Shown here in pieces: positions 1-11,763 of a stretch of DNA of 64,000 nt (position 1 is the stretch's first letter; every line of letters starts with the position of its first letter). Under the pieces are notes generated by a model. It worked only from the letters and a program-made list of their open reading frames with translations. It made no database searches and was not told the origin of the DNA. Made by a program: the position numbers and the translations under genes. This DNA comes from Flabesymbios commensalis (Eukaryota; Annelida; Polychaeta; Terebellida; Flabelligeridae): contig OZ024909.1 in NCBI GenBank assembly GCA_964017125.1, forward strand, positions 52,020,914-52,084,913, read 5' to 3'.

Positions 1-299
1 TTAAATATGTGTTGGGTAACACATAAATTAGGTACATAGTCATACCTACATTTATTTCTCATACACTACTGTATCATCTGTACACGGGGCAATCGTGTCT
101 CCAGGAGAATGATCTAAAAATTGTATCGCTGTACCTTTATCCTGTACAAAGAAAACAAAAACAAATATCACTATAGCACAATTTAATCATTACGAGAACG
201 CAATTCTGCTACGTAGGTGTACTGTGTAGCCACAACGATTTATGCTCTAGCGCTCATAACATGCATTTTGCACCAGATATACTGTAGATTAACTTGCTC
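1..299. other. AT-rich flank, nothing recognised
   Basis: No coding pattern, palindrome or repeat was recognised here. The tandem array begins at about position 300. Confidence 0.5.
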
Positions 300-3265
300 A
301 GACATGTTGAAATAACCCTGCTGCTTTTCTGTGGTTTAAATAAGAAAGGTTGGAACAGTTATTTAACCCAATGGAATTGGTGTGGATTAAATACGAAAAT
401 ATTTCTATAGCCAGCTGTTTTTCCTGTAGGTTAAATAAGGTTTAAATAGTTTAATAGCCCAGGTGATTTTCTGTGGGTTAAATAAGAAGGTCGGGATAGT
501 TATCTAGCCCGGTGTATTTGTTGTGGATTAAATATGAAGATTGGAAAATCATTCTGAAACCCAGCTGTTTTTCTGTGTGTTAAATAAGAAGCTTTTAATA
601 TTATAAAACCCAGGTGCATTGTAGTGGGCTAAATAAGGTTAAAATATGTCTGGATGCTTTATTATGTGTAGGCATAAAGAAGAGTGGAATTGTTGTTTAG
701 CCCGGGTTGTTTTCTGTGGGCTAAATAAATATGTCGGTTGAAAAGCTATAAAACCTACTTGCTTTTGTTTGGGTTAAATAGATTTTCTGTGGTCTGGAAG
801 CTAGAAAAGTTTAAATAAGTATATACAATGTAGTCTGGGTTATTAATTGCGGGTTAAATAAGAAGGTTAGAATTGTTATTTAGCCTGGGTTGTATGATGT
901 GGAAATAGCTATTTAGCCTGGATGCTTTGTTGTGGTTAAATAAGGACATAGGTTGACATAGTTATTTATTCACTGTGATTTGATGTGACAAAGATTGAAA
1001 TAGTTCTATAACCCACTTGTTTTATATGGGTTATATAAGAAGGTTTGTATTGTTATTTAGCCCGGGATGTTTTATGTGGGTTAAATATGTCGGTTGAAAA
1101 GTTATAGGCCTAAAACCTACTTGCTTTTATTTGGGGTTAATAGAAGGTTCAAATAGTTAAATAGCCCAGTAGGTGATTTTCTGTGGGCTAAATAAGAAGG
1201 TTGGGATAGTTATCTAACCCGGTTGATTTGGTGTGGATAAAATATCAAGGTTGAGGTAGTTCTATATTACCCAGCTGCTTTTCGGTGGGTTAAATGGGAA
1301 TGTTGTAAATGTGTATAACCCAGATGCTTTGTTGTGGGCTAAATACGAAGGTTGAAATAGGTATATAATCTGGGTTATTAATTGCGGGTTAAATAAGAAG
1401 GTTAGAATTGTTATTTAGCCCGGGTTGTTTGGTGTGAAAATAGTTATTTAGCCTGTATGCTTTGTTGTGTGTTAAATAAATACATAAGTTGACATAGTTA
1501 TTTATTCACTGTGATTTGATGTGGGTTGAAGACGAAGATTGAAATAGCTCTATAACCCACTTGTTTTATGTGGGTTATAATAAGAGGGTTTGTATTGTTA
1601 TTTAGCACGGGATATTTCTGTGGGTTAAATATGTCGGTTGAAAAGATATAAAACCTATTTCCTTTTATTTGGGGTGAATAGAAGGTTCAAATAGTTAAAT
1701 AGCCCAGTGGGTTATTTTCTGTGGGCTAAATAAGAAGGTTGGGATAGTTATCTAACCCGGTGGATTTGGTGTGGATAAAATATCAAGGTTGAGATAGTTC
1801 CATATTACCCAGCTGTTTTTCGGTGGGTTAAATGGGAATGGTGTAAACGTTTATAACATTGTGAGAAATGTTTTTATCTGGTTATCATGGGAACAAAAAT
1901 TTCAGGATAGCAAATTATTATTGAAAATGGGGTGTACATGTGAACTGGTACTCTTAATGTTACCATAAATGAACATTTGTGTAAATATAATGTGACAAAA
2001 TCTGTAACGTTCATCACAGAAACGCCCCATTTACACAATTGTTATCCCTATTTAGCGATAAATAGAAATATATCAAATAAAAAAATATTTTGAACATGTT
2101 TAAACCTAAAAAAATCAAATTTTAACAATTTTATTATGTAGAGTAACACAAATAGAACATATTTTTTTTCAATCTGGATACCTTTAAATATGTCGAATGA
2201 AAAGTTATAGGCCTAAAACCTACTTGCTTTTATTTGGGGTGAATAGAAGGTTCAAATAGTTAAATAGCCTAGTAGGTGATTTTCTGTGGGCTAAATAAGA
2301 AGGTTGGGATTGTTATCTAACCCGGTGGATTTGGTGTGGATAAAATATCAAAGTTGAGATAGTTATATATTACCCAGCTGCTTTTCTGTGGGTTAAATGG
2401 GAATGTTGTAAATGTTTATAACCCAGATGCTTTGTTGTGGGCTAAATACGAAGGTTGAAATAGGTATATAATCTGGGTTATTAATTGCGGGTTAAATAAG
2501 AAGGTTGGAATTGTTATTTAGCCCGGGTTGTTTGGTGTGAAAATAGTTATTTAGCCTGTATGCTTTGTTGCGTGTTAAATAAGTACATAGGTACATAGGT
2601 TGACATAGTTATTTATTCACGGTGATTTGATGTGGGTTGAAGACGAAGATTGAAATAGCTCTATAACCCACTTGTTTTATGTGGGTTATATAAGAAGGTT
2701 TGTATTGTTACTTAGCCCGGGATGTTTCTGTGGGTTAAATATGTCGGTTGAAAAGATATAAAACCTACTACCTTTTATTTGGGTTAAATAGAAGGTTCAA
2801 ATAGGTAAATAGCCCAGTATGTGATTTTATGTGGGCTGAATAAGAAGGTTGGGATAATTATCTAGCCCGGTGGATTTTGTGTGGATGAAATATGAAGGTT
2901 GAGCTAGTTCTCTATTACCCAGCTGCTTTTCTGTGGGTTAAATAAGAAGGCTGTAAGCGTTTATAACCCAGATGCTTTGTTGTCGGCTAAATACGAAGGT
3001 TGAAATAGGTATATAGTCTGGATTCTTAATTGCGGGTTAAATAAGAAAGTTGGAATTGTTATTTAGCCCGGGTTGTTTGATGTGGAAATAGTTATTTAGC
3101 CTGGATGCTTTGTTGTGGGTTAAATAAGTAGGCCACATATTATTCCGGGTGATTTTATGTGGGTTGAAGACGAAGAATGAAATAGCTTTAGGACCCACTT
3201 GTTTTTATGTGGGTTATATAAGAAAGGTTTTTTTGTTATTTAGCCCAGGTTGTTTTTCAGGATTT
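300..3265. repeat. Degenerate tandem array, 50-56 bp unit, ~545 bp higher-order period
   Basis: The unit is built around GGGTTAAATAAGAAGGTTG, a short spacer, TTATTTAGCCCGG and TTTTCTGTG. Neighbouring units differ a good deal, but blocks recur. The phrase with TATGTCGGTTGAAAAG recurs near 1087, 1629 and 2741, with a variant near 2191. The phrase GGGCTAAATAAGAAGGTTGG recurs near 1180, 1720 and 2290. This gives a higher-order repeat of about 540-560 bp, or roughly ten units. The array is interrupted at 1855-2185. A lone relic of the unit lies near 3870. No reading frame spans it. Confidence 0.85.
1855..2185. other. Non-repeat segment replacing part of the array
   Basis: About 330 bp with no match to the array unit sits between two in-register array blocks. 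It takes the place of about 320 bp that neighbouring higher-order repeats carry here. No terminal inverted repeat, target duplication or reading frame is evident. It could be a substituted block or strongly diverged array. Confidence 0.55.
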
Positions 3266-3435
3266 AATAAAAACGTGGGGGGGGGGCTTGATGCCGGCCC
3301 TCAAGTTTTTGTTGGTATGCTAAGGCCAATTTAGGTGGCTTTTTAAAATAATGTGTCGAAAAAAACGGGGCCGTCCCCCCACCCCCGCCTGGATCTGCGG
3401 CCGACATTCCCCGTCATTAAGTTGACTATAGATTT

Positions 3436-3502
3436 ACCCAATGTTGGTTTAATGTTGGCCCAGTGTCGTAGACGGTGGACCAACAATAAAGTAACCTTGG
3501 GT
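3436..3502. repeat. Small foldback (MITE) fragment with ACCCAA ends
   Basis: The segment starts ACCCAATGTTGG and ends TTGGGT. Its core TGTTGGCCCAGTGTCGTAGA resembles the core of the family at 19623, where the motif reads GTTGGCCCACCGTCTACGA. It is probably a short non-autonomous DNA element. Confidence 0.45.
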
Positions 3503-4198
3503 AAATGTCTCAGATACTAAGCAATGTAAAATGCACAGCGGGCGTCGTGATCGAACCTGTTGCGACTACTGTTTGTATGGAAATTTAGCATAAATCAAAT
3601 GCGGCCACGGACGATAATACGTGTAGTTGCCAATTCACATAATATTTGGTAGTAATCCAGCTTTCATAGCTTTTGTAAATGTTGCAAGCGATAATAGTTG
3701 TCAGGAGTCAGGGATATATTTACATTTGTACAAGTTTATTTTACGCGGCATAACTTACCTGTTCATTTTGATAAGGTCTTGGTGTAGGCTATTCAGTTCC
3801 GTGAATGAGCGCCAAAAAACAAACATTGACAGCAAGGCATTGAAAGAACGATTTTGATTGGTTGTCATTGTCGGGTTAAATAAGGGTTTTAATCTTTTTT
3901 GCACACCCCGTGACGGGGTAAATAGACACTTCCATGTTTTTTTAAAACATCACCATGGATATCATCACCATCTTAATACGTTCTTCATAAATTCATAAAA
4001 AAATGCAAAAAATAGTTGTATGATTGTGTCACTCATTTGAATAGCACGTTATACAATACTGATAGCTATATTGCAAATCGTCATTAACGTGATCGCCCAG
4101 TCATATTAGGAGGGAGAGAGAACAATGCTGTTTCTCTGAAAACCTCACACGGGAACAGCTGGGTTCACACCGAATGTTCGTCCTGTAACACGCCCTGT

Positions 4199-4216
4199 AA
4201 CACCCCCCCCCCCCTC

Positions 4217-4247
<31 letters not shown>

Positions 4248-4258
4248 ACATACACACA
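4199..4258. repeat. Poly-C tract followed by (CA)n microsatellite
   Basis: A long C run, broken by one T, passes directly into a CA dinucleotide repeat ending near 4258. It is a low-complexity sequence whose length is probably unreliable in an assembly. Confidence 0.9.
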
Positions 4259-5245
4259 CTTATCTTAGTCTGGATAAGACGCTCACTCACCATCCTATTC
4301 CAAAAAAGGAATGCATACCCCCCCCCCCCCAAAATAAGAGTATTAATTTAAGGTCTCACCACACAAATTCATACGCGCATATCATTAAAAAGTGAGAGAG
4401 TCACTTTTTTTTAAATGTGGCGATTTACAGCAGGCTTGGTTTTAAATATTACATTTATATCATTTTGATACCAATTCATTTAGAGTGGTTGGCCATTTCT
4501 GCCTTGAAAAACATCAAAATCGGGAAAAGATAAGTATAAAATGTAGTCCCCACGCTGATAGTAACAAGGCATAATTATGCTGCATTCGGTAGTTCCCTTG
4601 TATTGGCAATTCTCAAAGAGTAGACTAGAACTTAACATTTCCATGTGAAAATAGACAAAAAGGTCGACGCACCCTTTTTTTAATTTTTTATATTGATAGA
4701 GTATGTCCTGAAAAAGTATATAGGTTTATATATATATTTTTTCACTTAAAGACTGCTGGGAGGTTCAAGCGTATGGGCCATAATACATCTATGGGGATAG
4801 GTATTATGTTTAAATACGATTTTATAATGCTGTACACGTAAATATTTCCATCATTATGTAAACTATGTGTATTTACGTGTGGTAAAACAAAACAACACTC
4901 CTTCAAGTAAAATACAGTCAGCTTCTGATTCGCTCGACAAATTAGAAAAATCTCGTCTCCGAAGCGTCAGAGGACAAATACATCACATAACTGCCTTGAA
5001 CTTCAGGTCAAATATGCTGAGCAACAGACTCCGTGTCGCCTACGTATATGGAATGTGGCTGAGAAATAGTCCAGTAGTGATGTCAGTGATGTCTTAACCC
5101 TAACAACTCTGAAATATTTTTGTTTAAACCATGGCGTCTGAAGGGGAGTTTTCAACTTGAAATCATTATAGATTTCTTCGATATTTTTTCCTGGTTGATT
5201 TGAATCCCTATGTTATGGATATACGTCTGTAATAAAAAAAAATAT

Positions 5246-5285
5246 CGTCTTTATACGTCAGAATCGATTCTAACGTATAAAGACG
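5246..5285. repeat. 40 bp near-perfect palindrome
   Basis: The sequence begins CGTCTTTATACGT, is centred on GAATCGATTC and ends ACGTATAAAGACG; 38 of 40 positions pair. A related half, ACGTATAAAGACGG, occurs alone near 21315. It is a likely hairpin MITE remnant, 94 bp upstream of the CUB exon. Confidence 0.7.
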
Positions 5286-5379
5286 GTTGTTATTATTATG
5301 CAATATAACTAATACACTCTGGCAGCTAAACTTATAGACGAAGATGCACAAGAATAATCAAATAACAAATGCTTTACAG

Positions 5380-8300
5380 GATGTAGCCCAAGTGGTAGAA
5401 CAATTAACTTGAAAACAGATGAAATCAAATGCATGCAGTCACCAAATTTTATGACAGAGAATCCGGACCAATCCATTACTTATGGGAAATATTCTTTTGG
5501 AGATGAATGCGCATGGAGAATAAAGGTGCGATATATCAAAATATTTGTTAAATAAATATATATATATATATAACAAGACAGGTGCAGATTTTAAAATGTA
5601 ACTGTATTATAAAAAATAACAAAAGTATCAAAACATTTTCAATGCTAGCTTTATTGTATTTTACGTCGGATGCATTGTGATCAGTTATTGAAATTTTTAT
5701 AGTGGAATATTGTACTGTGGCTCATGTGGGACTACATGTTGTATGCCACATTTCCAATACTAGCTTTTGGTGTTATATTATTAAAATGGATGCAAATTTA
5801 TATTGTGTGACAACAGGTGGCTATTAGTTCAGATATTCCAGGATCTGATGGACGTGAGTGTTCAAATCTCGTACACTCGGTTTTTCTCCAGAATATATAT
5901 GACATGAAAAATGATGATGTTCATTCTAGAAATGGTCGCATATTTCTGGAGGGCTCCATTTTGATGAATAGGCCTAATGCCCGCGTTGCTCGCTTACCGC
6001 CTAAATCGCGGTCATAGATAACTTCACTAATTGCAGTCGGAGAACAAAATCCACATTGTGTGATACAAATCAGGGCCCGTATTCTCGTACAAGTTACGAT
6101 ACATCGTAGGCTCTGATTGGTCGAGACGGCCGTCTCGACCAATCAGAAGCCTACAATGTATCGTAACTTTTACGAAAATATGGGCCTAGGTACGCAATAT
6201 CAATACCAGTGACCGGTTTCTCACTTTTTTTTGACAATGTGTTATGCTGTTTCGGGGGTGTCTATGTTTTAATCTGTCAAATTAACTATAACTATGCGCC
6301 CTCTAACATTAGTCATAAACATTATATTAATTTATTAAGATAAATAAATTATCTGGCGGCTTCCGGTATAAAATAAATTGCTATATAGTTATAGCTAATG
6401 TGCGAAAATAGTATGTTTCTTTGTAGGATCCCATGTAGAATAGTTCTTAACAAGAGACCTGAAGTCCTTTTTCATCCCCTGCCATAAATTAGGTTTTGAA
6501 TTTGTGTGCCTACACTAAATTTTAAAATTAAAGTAGAATCACCTGCACATCTCCATATTCGTGAGAAATGTGATTGTAAAATTGGAATAATTTCTGACTT
6601 GAGGTATTTGAGTTTTTGCGCTTACAAAAATGAAATTGATCCGTGGCAGCCATTATGAATATCGGAAAAGCCTTGAAAATATCACCTGCACATCTTCATA
6701 GCAAAGAGAATGTGATTGTAACAATTGCATAATTTCTCATTATTTCTCAGCTATTTTGAATTTCAGCAAAACCTTGAAAAAAACACTTCAAATTTCCATG
6801 TCATGGGGAATGTGATTGTGAAATGTGAATAATTTACGACTTTAAGTTATCGCGCCCACAAACAAATATGAGGTTGGTCCGTGGCGGCCATTTTGGTAGC
6901 ATCTTTAAAAACTCACATGCACATCTCTACCTCGTTAGGAAGGTGATTTAAAAAAAATTGTAAAATAGTGCCCACTAGTTTTAGAGTTTTTGCGCCCACG
7001 AAAAATTATGAAGTTGACCTCTGGCGGCCATTTGAATCTTGGTAGCATCTTTTAAAAAATCACTTGCACATCCCCATGTTGTTATGAAAGTAATGTTAAA
7101 ATAAATAAAAATTGACCAGTAGCCTACGGGCGGATGATAAAAATGGTTAACATTATTTTACTGAGGCCATAATAAAGATTTGATTCCAGACAGAAAAGCA
7201 GAGCAGGGCTTTCAACATGTAAGATGCCAATGACCATGTAGAATTTGCCTCGATTGAATCTATTTAGTATGCCTTGCACAGTGTATTCATTTCTGGATAA
7301 AACCGATATGAATGGGCGCAATGGTCATGTATTATACGTTTTCAGATTCAATTACATGAAGAGGATGATTGCCCCTAAGATTGTGAAAGGCATAGAAGGG
7401 CTTTCAACATACAAGACTGCAGTGCTACTGCAAATAAATCTGGTATGACAAGGATTTAAAACATTTCTGTCATCTCCATTTGAAAAAATGTTTCTACTGC
7501 AATACCTGTTCGTAGGATCAAATACAGGGCTCTAACTGGGATTGCAAGTGGTTTTCGGCCCAAAAGGGCAGCTCATTGGAGATGTGTTCCGTCGGTCACA
7601 TGCTGTAGTTATTATTTAACATTATTGTTACCTGAAAAGTCACAATTCCCTTCTAGTTGATATGACTGGCCTATTTTTTAATCACCGATGTTTAACTATA
7701 TTGATTGGAATCCATTGGTGCTACCAAATACCCAACCAAAATATATTTTGGTAGCACTAGATCATGTCAGCCATTGTTAAGAACTATTCTAGATGCAATC
7801 CTACATAGAAAGAAATGTTTTTAAACCTTAACTATCGCAAGCAATTTTATACGGAAGTCGTCAGTCAATTTATTTATTTTTAATTGGGGCATGAAGATAC
7901 ATGTAGAAGTTTTTGCTTTAAAAAAAAAAAAAAATTAAAAATCATTGTCAAAGTGACAGTGTAAGCATATAGACACGGCCGCAACGCATAAAGTATTGCA
8001 ATCACATTGTTAAAAATCGTGAGAAAGCAGTCACTTTGGATATCGAGTGCCTTATTTTAATCACACAATATAGATTTTGTATCCAATTGCAAACAGGTAA
8101 AGTTATCCATGACCGTGATTAAGGCCATCAACGAGCAGGCAAAGCGGGCCTTATTGATACCCCTTGCTTGGATACAATGTAAATCCATTGGAATACATTG
8201 GTGTAACCAAATGTCTGCTATTTATCCATAACCGCAAAATAGGGCGGTAATTCGGTTATCGGCGATATCAAAATAGTCTACGCGATTTGCACACTCACGC

Positions 8301-8679
8301 TCATCAGAGACAGTCTCCAATGCTACATCGTGATTAAACTAAAAATGAATCGTATTAACATGATTAATATGCTGCTGTCCTCTCTATTGTAGGCTACCAA
8401 GGGATATCGAGTGCTGATGTGGTTTCCAGTGGGGAATAATCGCTTGTTGGTTAACTGGGGTACCTGTTCAAACTGGCTTGAGCTACGCTATTTGGGATCG
8501 CGTCATAATAAAAACGGCCACAGACTTTGTGACCCCAGTGATTTCAATGAACACGATACCGAAGCCAAGGCAATAAAGTCAGTAAGCAACAAAGTAACAG
8601 CGTCATTTCAGAGTCCGGATGGGTTACTGGGCACACCACGGAACGGATTTCATATGTGTGTCAAGAGAGAACTTATATG
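5380..8679 (+). CDS. CUB-domain protein, partial gene (two coding exons)
   Basis: Two exons, 5380-5525 and 8393-8679, together encode one CUB domain, an extracellular beta-sandwich module of about 110 residues used for protein or glycan binding. The first exon has a TTTACAG acceptor, encodes C-S-P-S-G-R, then SPNF and ECAWRIK (the C-x-W-x-I of the CUB core), and ends AAG/GTGCGA. The second follows TTGTAG, joins in phase 0 and encodes GYRVLMWF, NWLELRYLG, RLCDPSDF, SNKVTASFQS and a final GFHMCVKRELI. These match the usual YLEV, LCG, SN-x-L-x-V-x-F and GF positions. The donor is ATG/GTATGT. A signal-peptide exon upstream was not found, so the N-terminus is open. The 2.9 kb intron holds a hairpin MITE and a foldback. 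The domain call is firm; the full gene structure is inferred. Confidence 0.72.
6074..6186. mobile_element. 113 bp hairpin MITE in the CUB intron
   Basis: An almost perfect palindrome begins GGCCCGTATTCTCGTAC, is centred on GAGACGGCCGTCTC and ends ACGAAAATATGGGCC. There is essentially no loop, so it can fold into one long hairpin. It has no coding capacity and looks like a non-autonomous DNA element in intronic sequence. Confidence 0.85.
6338..7880. mobile_element. Foldback element with internal ~140 bp tandem array
   Basis: Inverted arms lie at about 6338-6460 and 7776-7880. Both, in opposite orientation, carry ATAAATAAATT, then CTTCCG-TATAAAAT, then TTTCT-TGTAGGAT and finally TAGAATAGTTCTTAACA. 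Between them is a tandem array at about 6539-7090. Its unit of roughly 140 bp starts TCACCTGCACATCTCCAT and contains TTTTTGCGCCCAC and GGCGGCCATTTTG. Arms are about 75% alike by eye. No transposase is visible. The whole lies within the CUB gene intron. Confidence 0.6.
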
Positions 8680-8749
8680 GTATGTATGAACAAACTAGCG
8701 TTTTGGCCGATTTATTTGAAGTGCTGGTCCAATAATGTAGTCTCAACCG

Positions 8750-9067
8750 TTTTGAGGTGATTTGACCTCGCTATGACCTTGAGATAACCTTACTATGACC
8801 TTGGGATAACTCCCCTATGAAACCCAACACCCACCCATGTCACCATGTGTACTTGGCTTAGGTTTTGACCTATTTATTTTTATACCACCCTAAGGGTCAA
8901 GGATACCCTACTTCGATGACCTCTGGTGACCTTGTCCATGGATAGAAAATCTGCAGACCACCTGAAAGTAATGTGGTAAATAATAAGGTTAAAAAAAATA
9001 TCATCTACAAAAGTACCTAAGGGGGGGGGGGGGGGGGGTAAAGGTGGGCCCAATGTCTAATAGTAAA
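8750..9067. other. Degenerate TGACCTTG repeats and a G tract
   Basis: Several imperfect copies of TATGACCTTGAGATAACC run from about 8760 to 8830, with related GACCT words to 8940. An 18-20 base G run lies near 9009. The words resemble those in the 33.4-39.5 kb foldback. No gene is evident. Confidence 0.5.
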
Positions 9068-9575
9068 TTAACTTGAAGTTGTGTCTCGCTACCGCGACCC
9101 ACAACTTCAAGAGGCTGAAAATGACTCATATTTCTTTAATTTGAGCACGCAAATCTTGATGTTCAGACTCACATTTAATTCCCAATAGCAGTGATTTAGT
9201 CAACTAAAAAACAGATTAAAAACGTCAATAGTCGTGATCAGCAGGATAATAATTAAGGCATTACTCCATAATACTAGTTATTCTCATCACATAATTATCA
9301 GATTATGTGTCTCCAACACCGTGATAAATACAGCACTGTACATGGTCGGGCACCATCCACAGGTATCGGTACGGTGGGACCAAGGCAATCACGACAATAG
9401 TCGTTTTGAATCCATTTTATTAGCTGATTGATTCACTGTTATTGGGAATTAAATGACTGCTTAAACAACAAAATTTGTAAATGTTTGGGCTTAGAATAAA
9501 CACATATGAGTCATTTTCAACCAATTGAGGTTGTGGATCGCGGTAGCGAGACACAACCTCAAGTGGTTGAAAATT
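9068..9575. mobile_element. 508 bp foldback element whose ends are themselves hairpins
   Basis: The left end (9068-9140) and right end (9500-9575) are inverted copies. Each end is also a local palindrome, for example TTGAAGTTGTGTCTCGCT with its complement AGCGAGACACAACCTCAA at the other side. Inner inverted matches are TTAATTCCCAATAGCAGTG near 9175 against CACTGTTATTGGGAATTAA near 9433. It has no coding capacity. The tip sequence is shared with the AACCCTTTA-ended MITE family. Confidence 0.75.
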
Positions 9576-9726
9576 CAAATTTACCCAGGATAAGGGTTAA
9601 AAATAATAGATTTAAGTTAAAACTAAGATTGTCTTTCAACCTCCATTACGCGGTCCATTACAATACAGTCAAATAATCCACCACTTGACACAAGTCCAAG
9701 GGCTTTCTTTTTTTGGCAGTTATCCC

Positions 9727-9998
9727 TTTAGCCGCCGGTCACGATTATTCGTTTTTCATTTTTTTTATTCGCAATTGAAATATCATATTTTAAACATAAA
9801 AAATAAAGATGAAACATAAAGATAAAACGTGACATCAATCAGCCAAATTTCAACATCGTTGGCCTCCATTTTGTCAAATCTGAATAAGTTTCACTCACTT
9901 GAAGCTCTGAATCGCGTCAGCGAGGCGCAACTTCGAGTGAGTGAAAATTCAAATTAAATAACTTGAGATTAAAGGGTCAATGTATATGTAAACTTATA
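9727..9998 (-). mobile_element. AACCCTTTA-ended MITE, reverse copy
   Basis: This copy begins CCCTTTAGCCGCCGG and ends near GATTAAAGGGTC. It contains the family's internal hairpin CACTTGAAGCTCTGAATCGC facing GCGAGGCGCAACTTCGAGTG. Relatives lie at 14108, 34615 and 37333. Confidence 0.55.
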
Positions 9999-10225
9999 CT
10001 TATTAAATAACTTGGAATTTAAAGGGTCAATTTATATGTAAACTTATATATACGTATATGCATTATTTTGACCACCACAAGTGGCTTATTTGCTATACTC
10101 ACACAAGAGAAACATAAACAAATATTCTGAAATTTGCTGTTCGAACCATTTTTGTATGTTACAATATGCTCTTCATTATTACAAAGCGCAATGAAAGTAA
10201 CATTGACATATATCTTTCTTTTCAG

Positions 10226-10670
10226 ATTTCTGATACTTTGGTGAACGATCTACTTTACTGCCCTGTATTCATTTTAAAGAATATCTGACAAGTCAAAAGT
10301 TTGCAAAATGAAAGATTATTAAATAACCTACTCACCCATCCATAAATTACCCATAAACTATAATCTTCCCTTTAAAATATATCTGATATAAATTTTATTA
10401 TAATTTTCATTTGAATGTACTACTTATGATTTTAAGATTCCTAATAGATACAAAATTGGTAGTTAAGTGCAGTATTTATAGTAATCATGTAATTGATGTC
10501 TCCATTACACAACAATCAGGCATTTATACTTCATGGCACAACACAACGATCAATTTCAATAGATATCGGTCAGGCATGATAATGATGTGTGTAAATCAGG
10601 GAATATGTTTTATATGAATATTATATTATTAAAAAAATAATTATTTTGAATAAAGCTGATTAATCACAAT
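10226..10670 (+). other. Candidate 3' terminal exon of the CUB gene
   Basis: A strong acceptor, ATCTTTCTTTTCAG, precedes 10226. The upstream CUB exon ends with two bases, TG, and this exon begins with A, so the junction itself would make a TGA stop after residues KRELI. AATAAA follows at 10649-10654. This fits a mostly untranslated terminal exon of a small secreted CUB protein. The link is inferred from splice phase only. Confidence 0.42.
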
Positions 10671-10689
10671 ACATTTTGTCAGAGTATTA

Positions 10690-11065
10690 TTCAACAAGGC
10701 GATATTTGTATTCAATAGGTCATGTGACTATTACAGAATACCTTAGAATCAAAAGCAACATAGAAGGATGTGTGAGTTCAATCCCCGCTTGGTGCGTGTT
10801 TTCAGAGACATATCATTTTTCTTCCCACTCAACGTTTGGCCATTGTTTAGATGTTTGTGTCCTTAGGCAAATTATTTCACCCTCATATGCTTCACTTCAT
10901 TCAGGTGTCAGTATGTATGTGGTAGGACAGAGATGACTATGAGTGCGATAGGTTCTAAGCGCTGAAATGTCTGCAGGACTGTATGCTCCCCATGGAGCTG
11001 AAATAGCACACAAATGAACGGGTCCAGTGACCAGTGAGTAAAAACTTTTAAATCTTATCGATTGA
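10690..11065 (+). mobile_element. Decayed tRNA-derived SINE
   Basis: A B-box-like GAGTTCAATCCCCGC lies near 10770. It is followed near 10855 by GTGTCCTTAGGCAAATTATT, which resembles the GTGTCCTTGGGCAAGGCACT block of many invertebrate SINEs. The 3' part near 10950 reads AAGCGCTGAAATG. The copy is old and its ends are unclear. Open frames across it are not genes. Confidence 0.5.
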
Positions 11066-11556
11066 TAGGTCTTCAGACATGAAATGAGACTATAAACCTG
11101 TACATCCCCAATTCGTTGATGGTTATTTTTATGCATAATACTACTCTTCGATAGAGAACTGAATTATAGAAGACCTCTCAGAGAGTAATTGCCAGCCTGC
11201 AGTATATATGTATTTGACAATATCAGTTTAAAACATATCTATATAAAAGCTTGACCCATTCATCTGGTGATTTCATTTGTTTTCATGATACTTTAGTTAC
11301 TTTAGTTAACAAATATTTCTTTGGAGTTGGCATTCCTTTATATTCCAGCATTTTAGCATATTAGCATATGTCACGGCGAGGAATTAACAAATCCAGAATG
11401 TATTTTGTATCCATCACAAACATAAATTTTAGTCATTTCATACAATGATGTAATACAGGGAAATGTTACGAAAATACCATTGGCTGTATTTTGAGGACTG
11501 AAATTTATATAGGCATGCTAGTATTATAATAAAAAAGGGGTCAAAATACAAACATA

Positions 11557-11763
11557 ATGTTTTCTAGCACAATTGCTTTTTTTCGAAGAATTACATTACT
11601 AAGTGTTTTGGGAAAATTATTCACCAGGGTGTTAAACAACAGATTGTCATACTTATCAGATGTATATAAAATTGTGAAAAAATCAACATTATTAACGGCA
11701 ATATCCCTATTGAGAACTAATAGTAACAAAAAGTGTCCACATATTTGTAGTGCCAATCTGTGA
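11557..11763 (+). mobile_element. LINE reverse-transcriptase fragment
   Basis: The open frame encodes ITLLSVLGKLFTRVLNNRLS followed by YKIVKKS. This matches the conserved RT segment after the NYRGI motif of CR1/Jockey-type LINEs. Only about 50 residues of RT are recognisable; the next block (EQAGFR in relatives) is lost. It is a dead fragment. Confidence 0.65.

Larger units (their letters stand above)
3266..5245. other. Intergenic or intronic, small repeats only
   Basis: This stretch holds a G tract near 3274, a small foldback fragment at 3436-3502, an array relic near 3870, a C tract plus CA microsatellite at 4199-4258 and another C tract near 4320. Short open frames exist but none shows a recognisable domain, signal peptide or splice context. 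The 5' exons of the CUB gene should lie here or further upstream, but I could not identify them. Confidence 0.5.

Noticed and set aside
300-3265. Possible CRISPR-like array
   Set aside because: Units are contiguous and diverged with no constant repeat and unique spacers; the context is eukaryotic.
5817-6017. Open frame after CAACAG that could follow the first CUB exon in phase
   Set aside because: It has no CUB strands, and the 8393 exon joins the first exon directly with full domain continuity.
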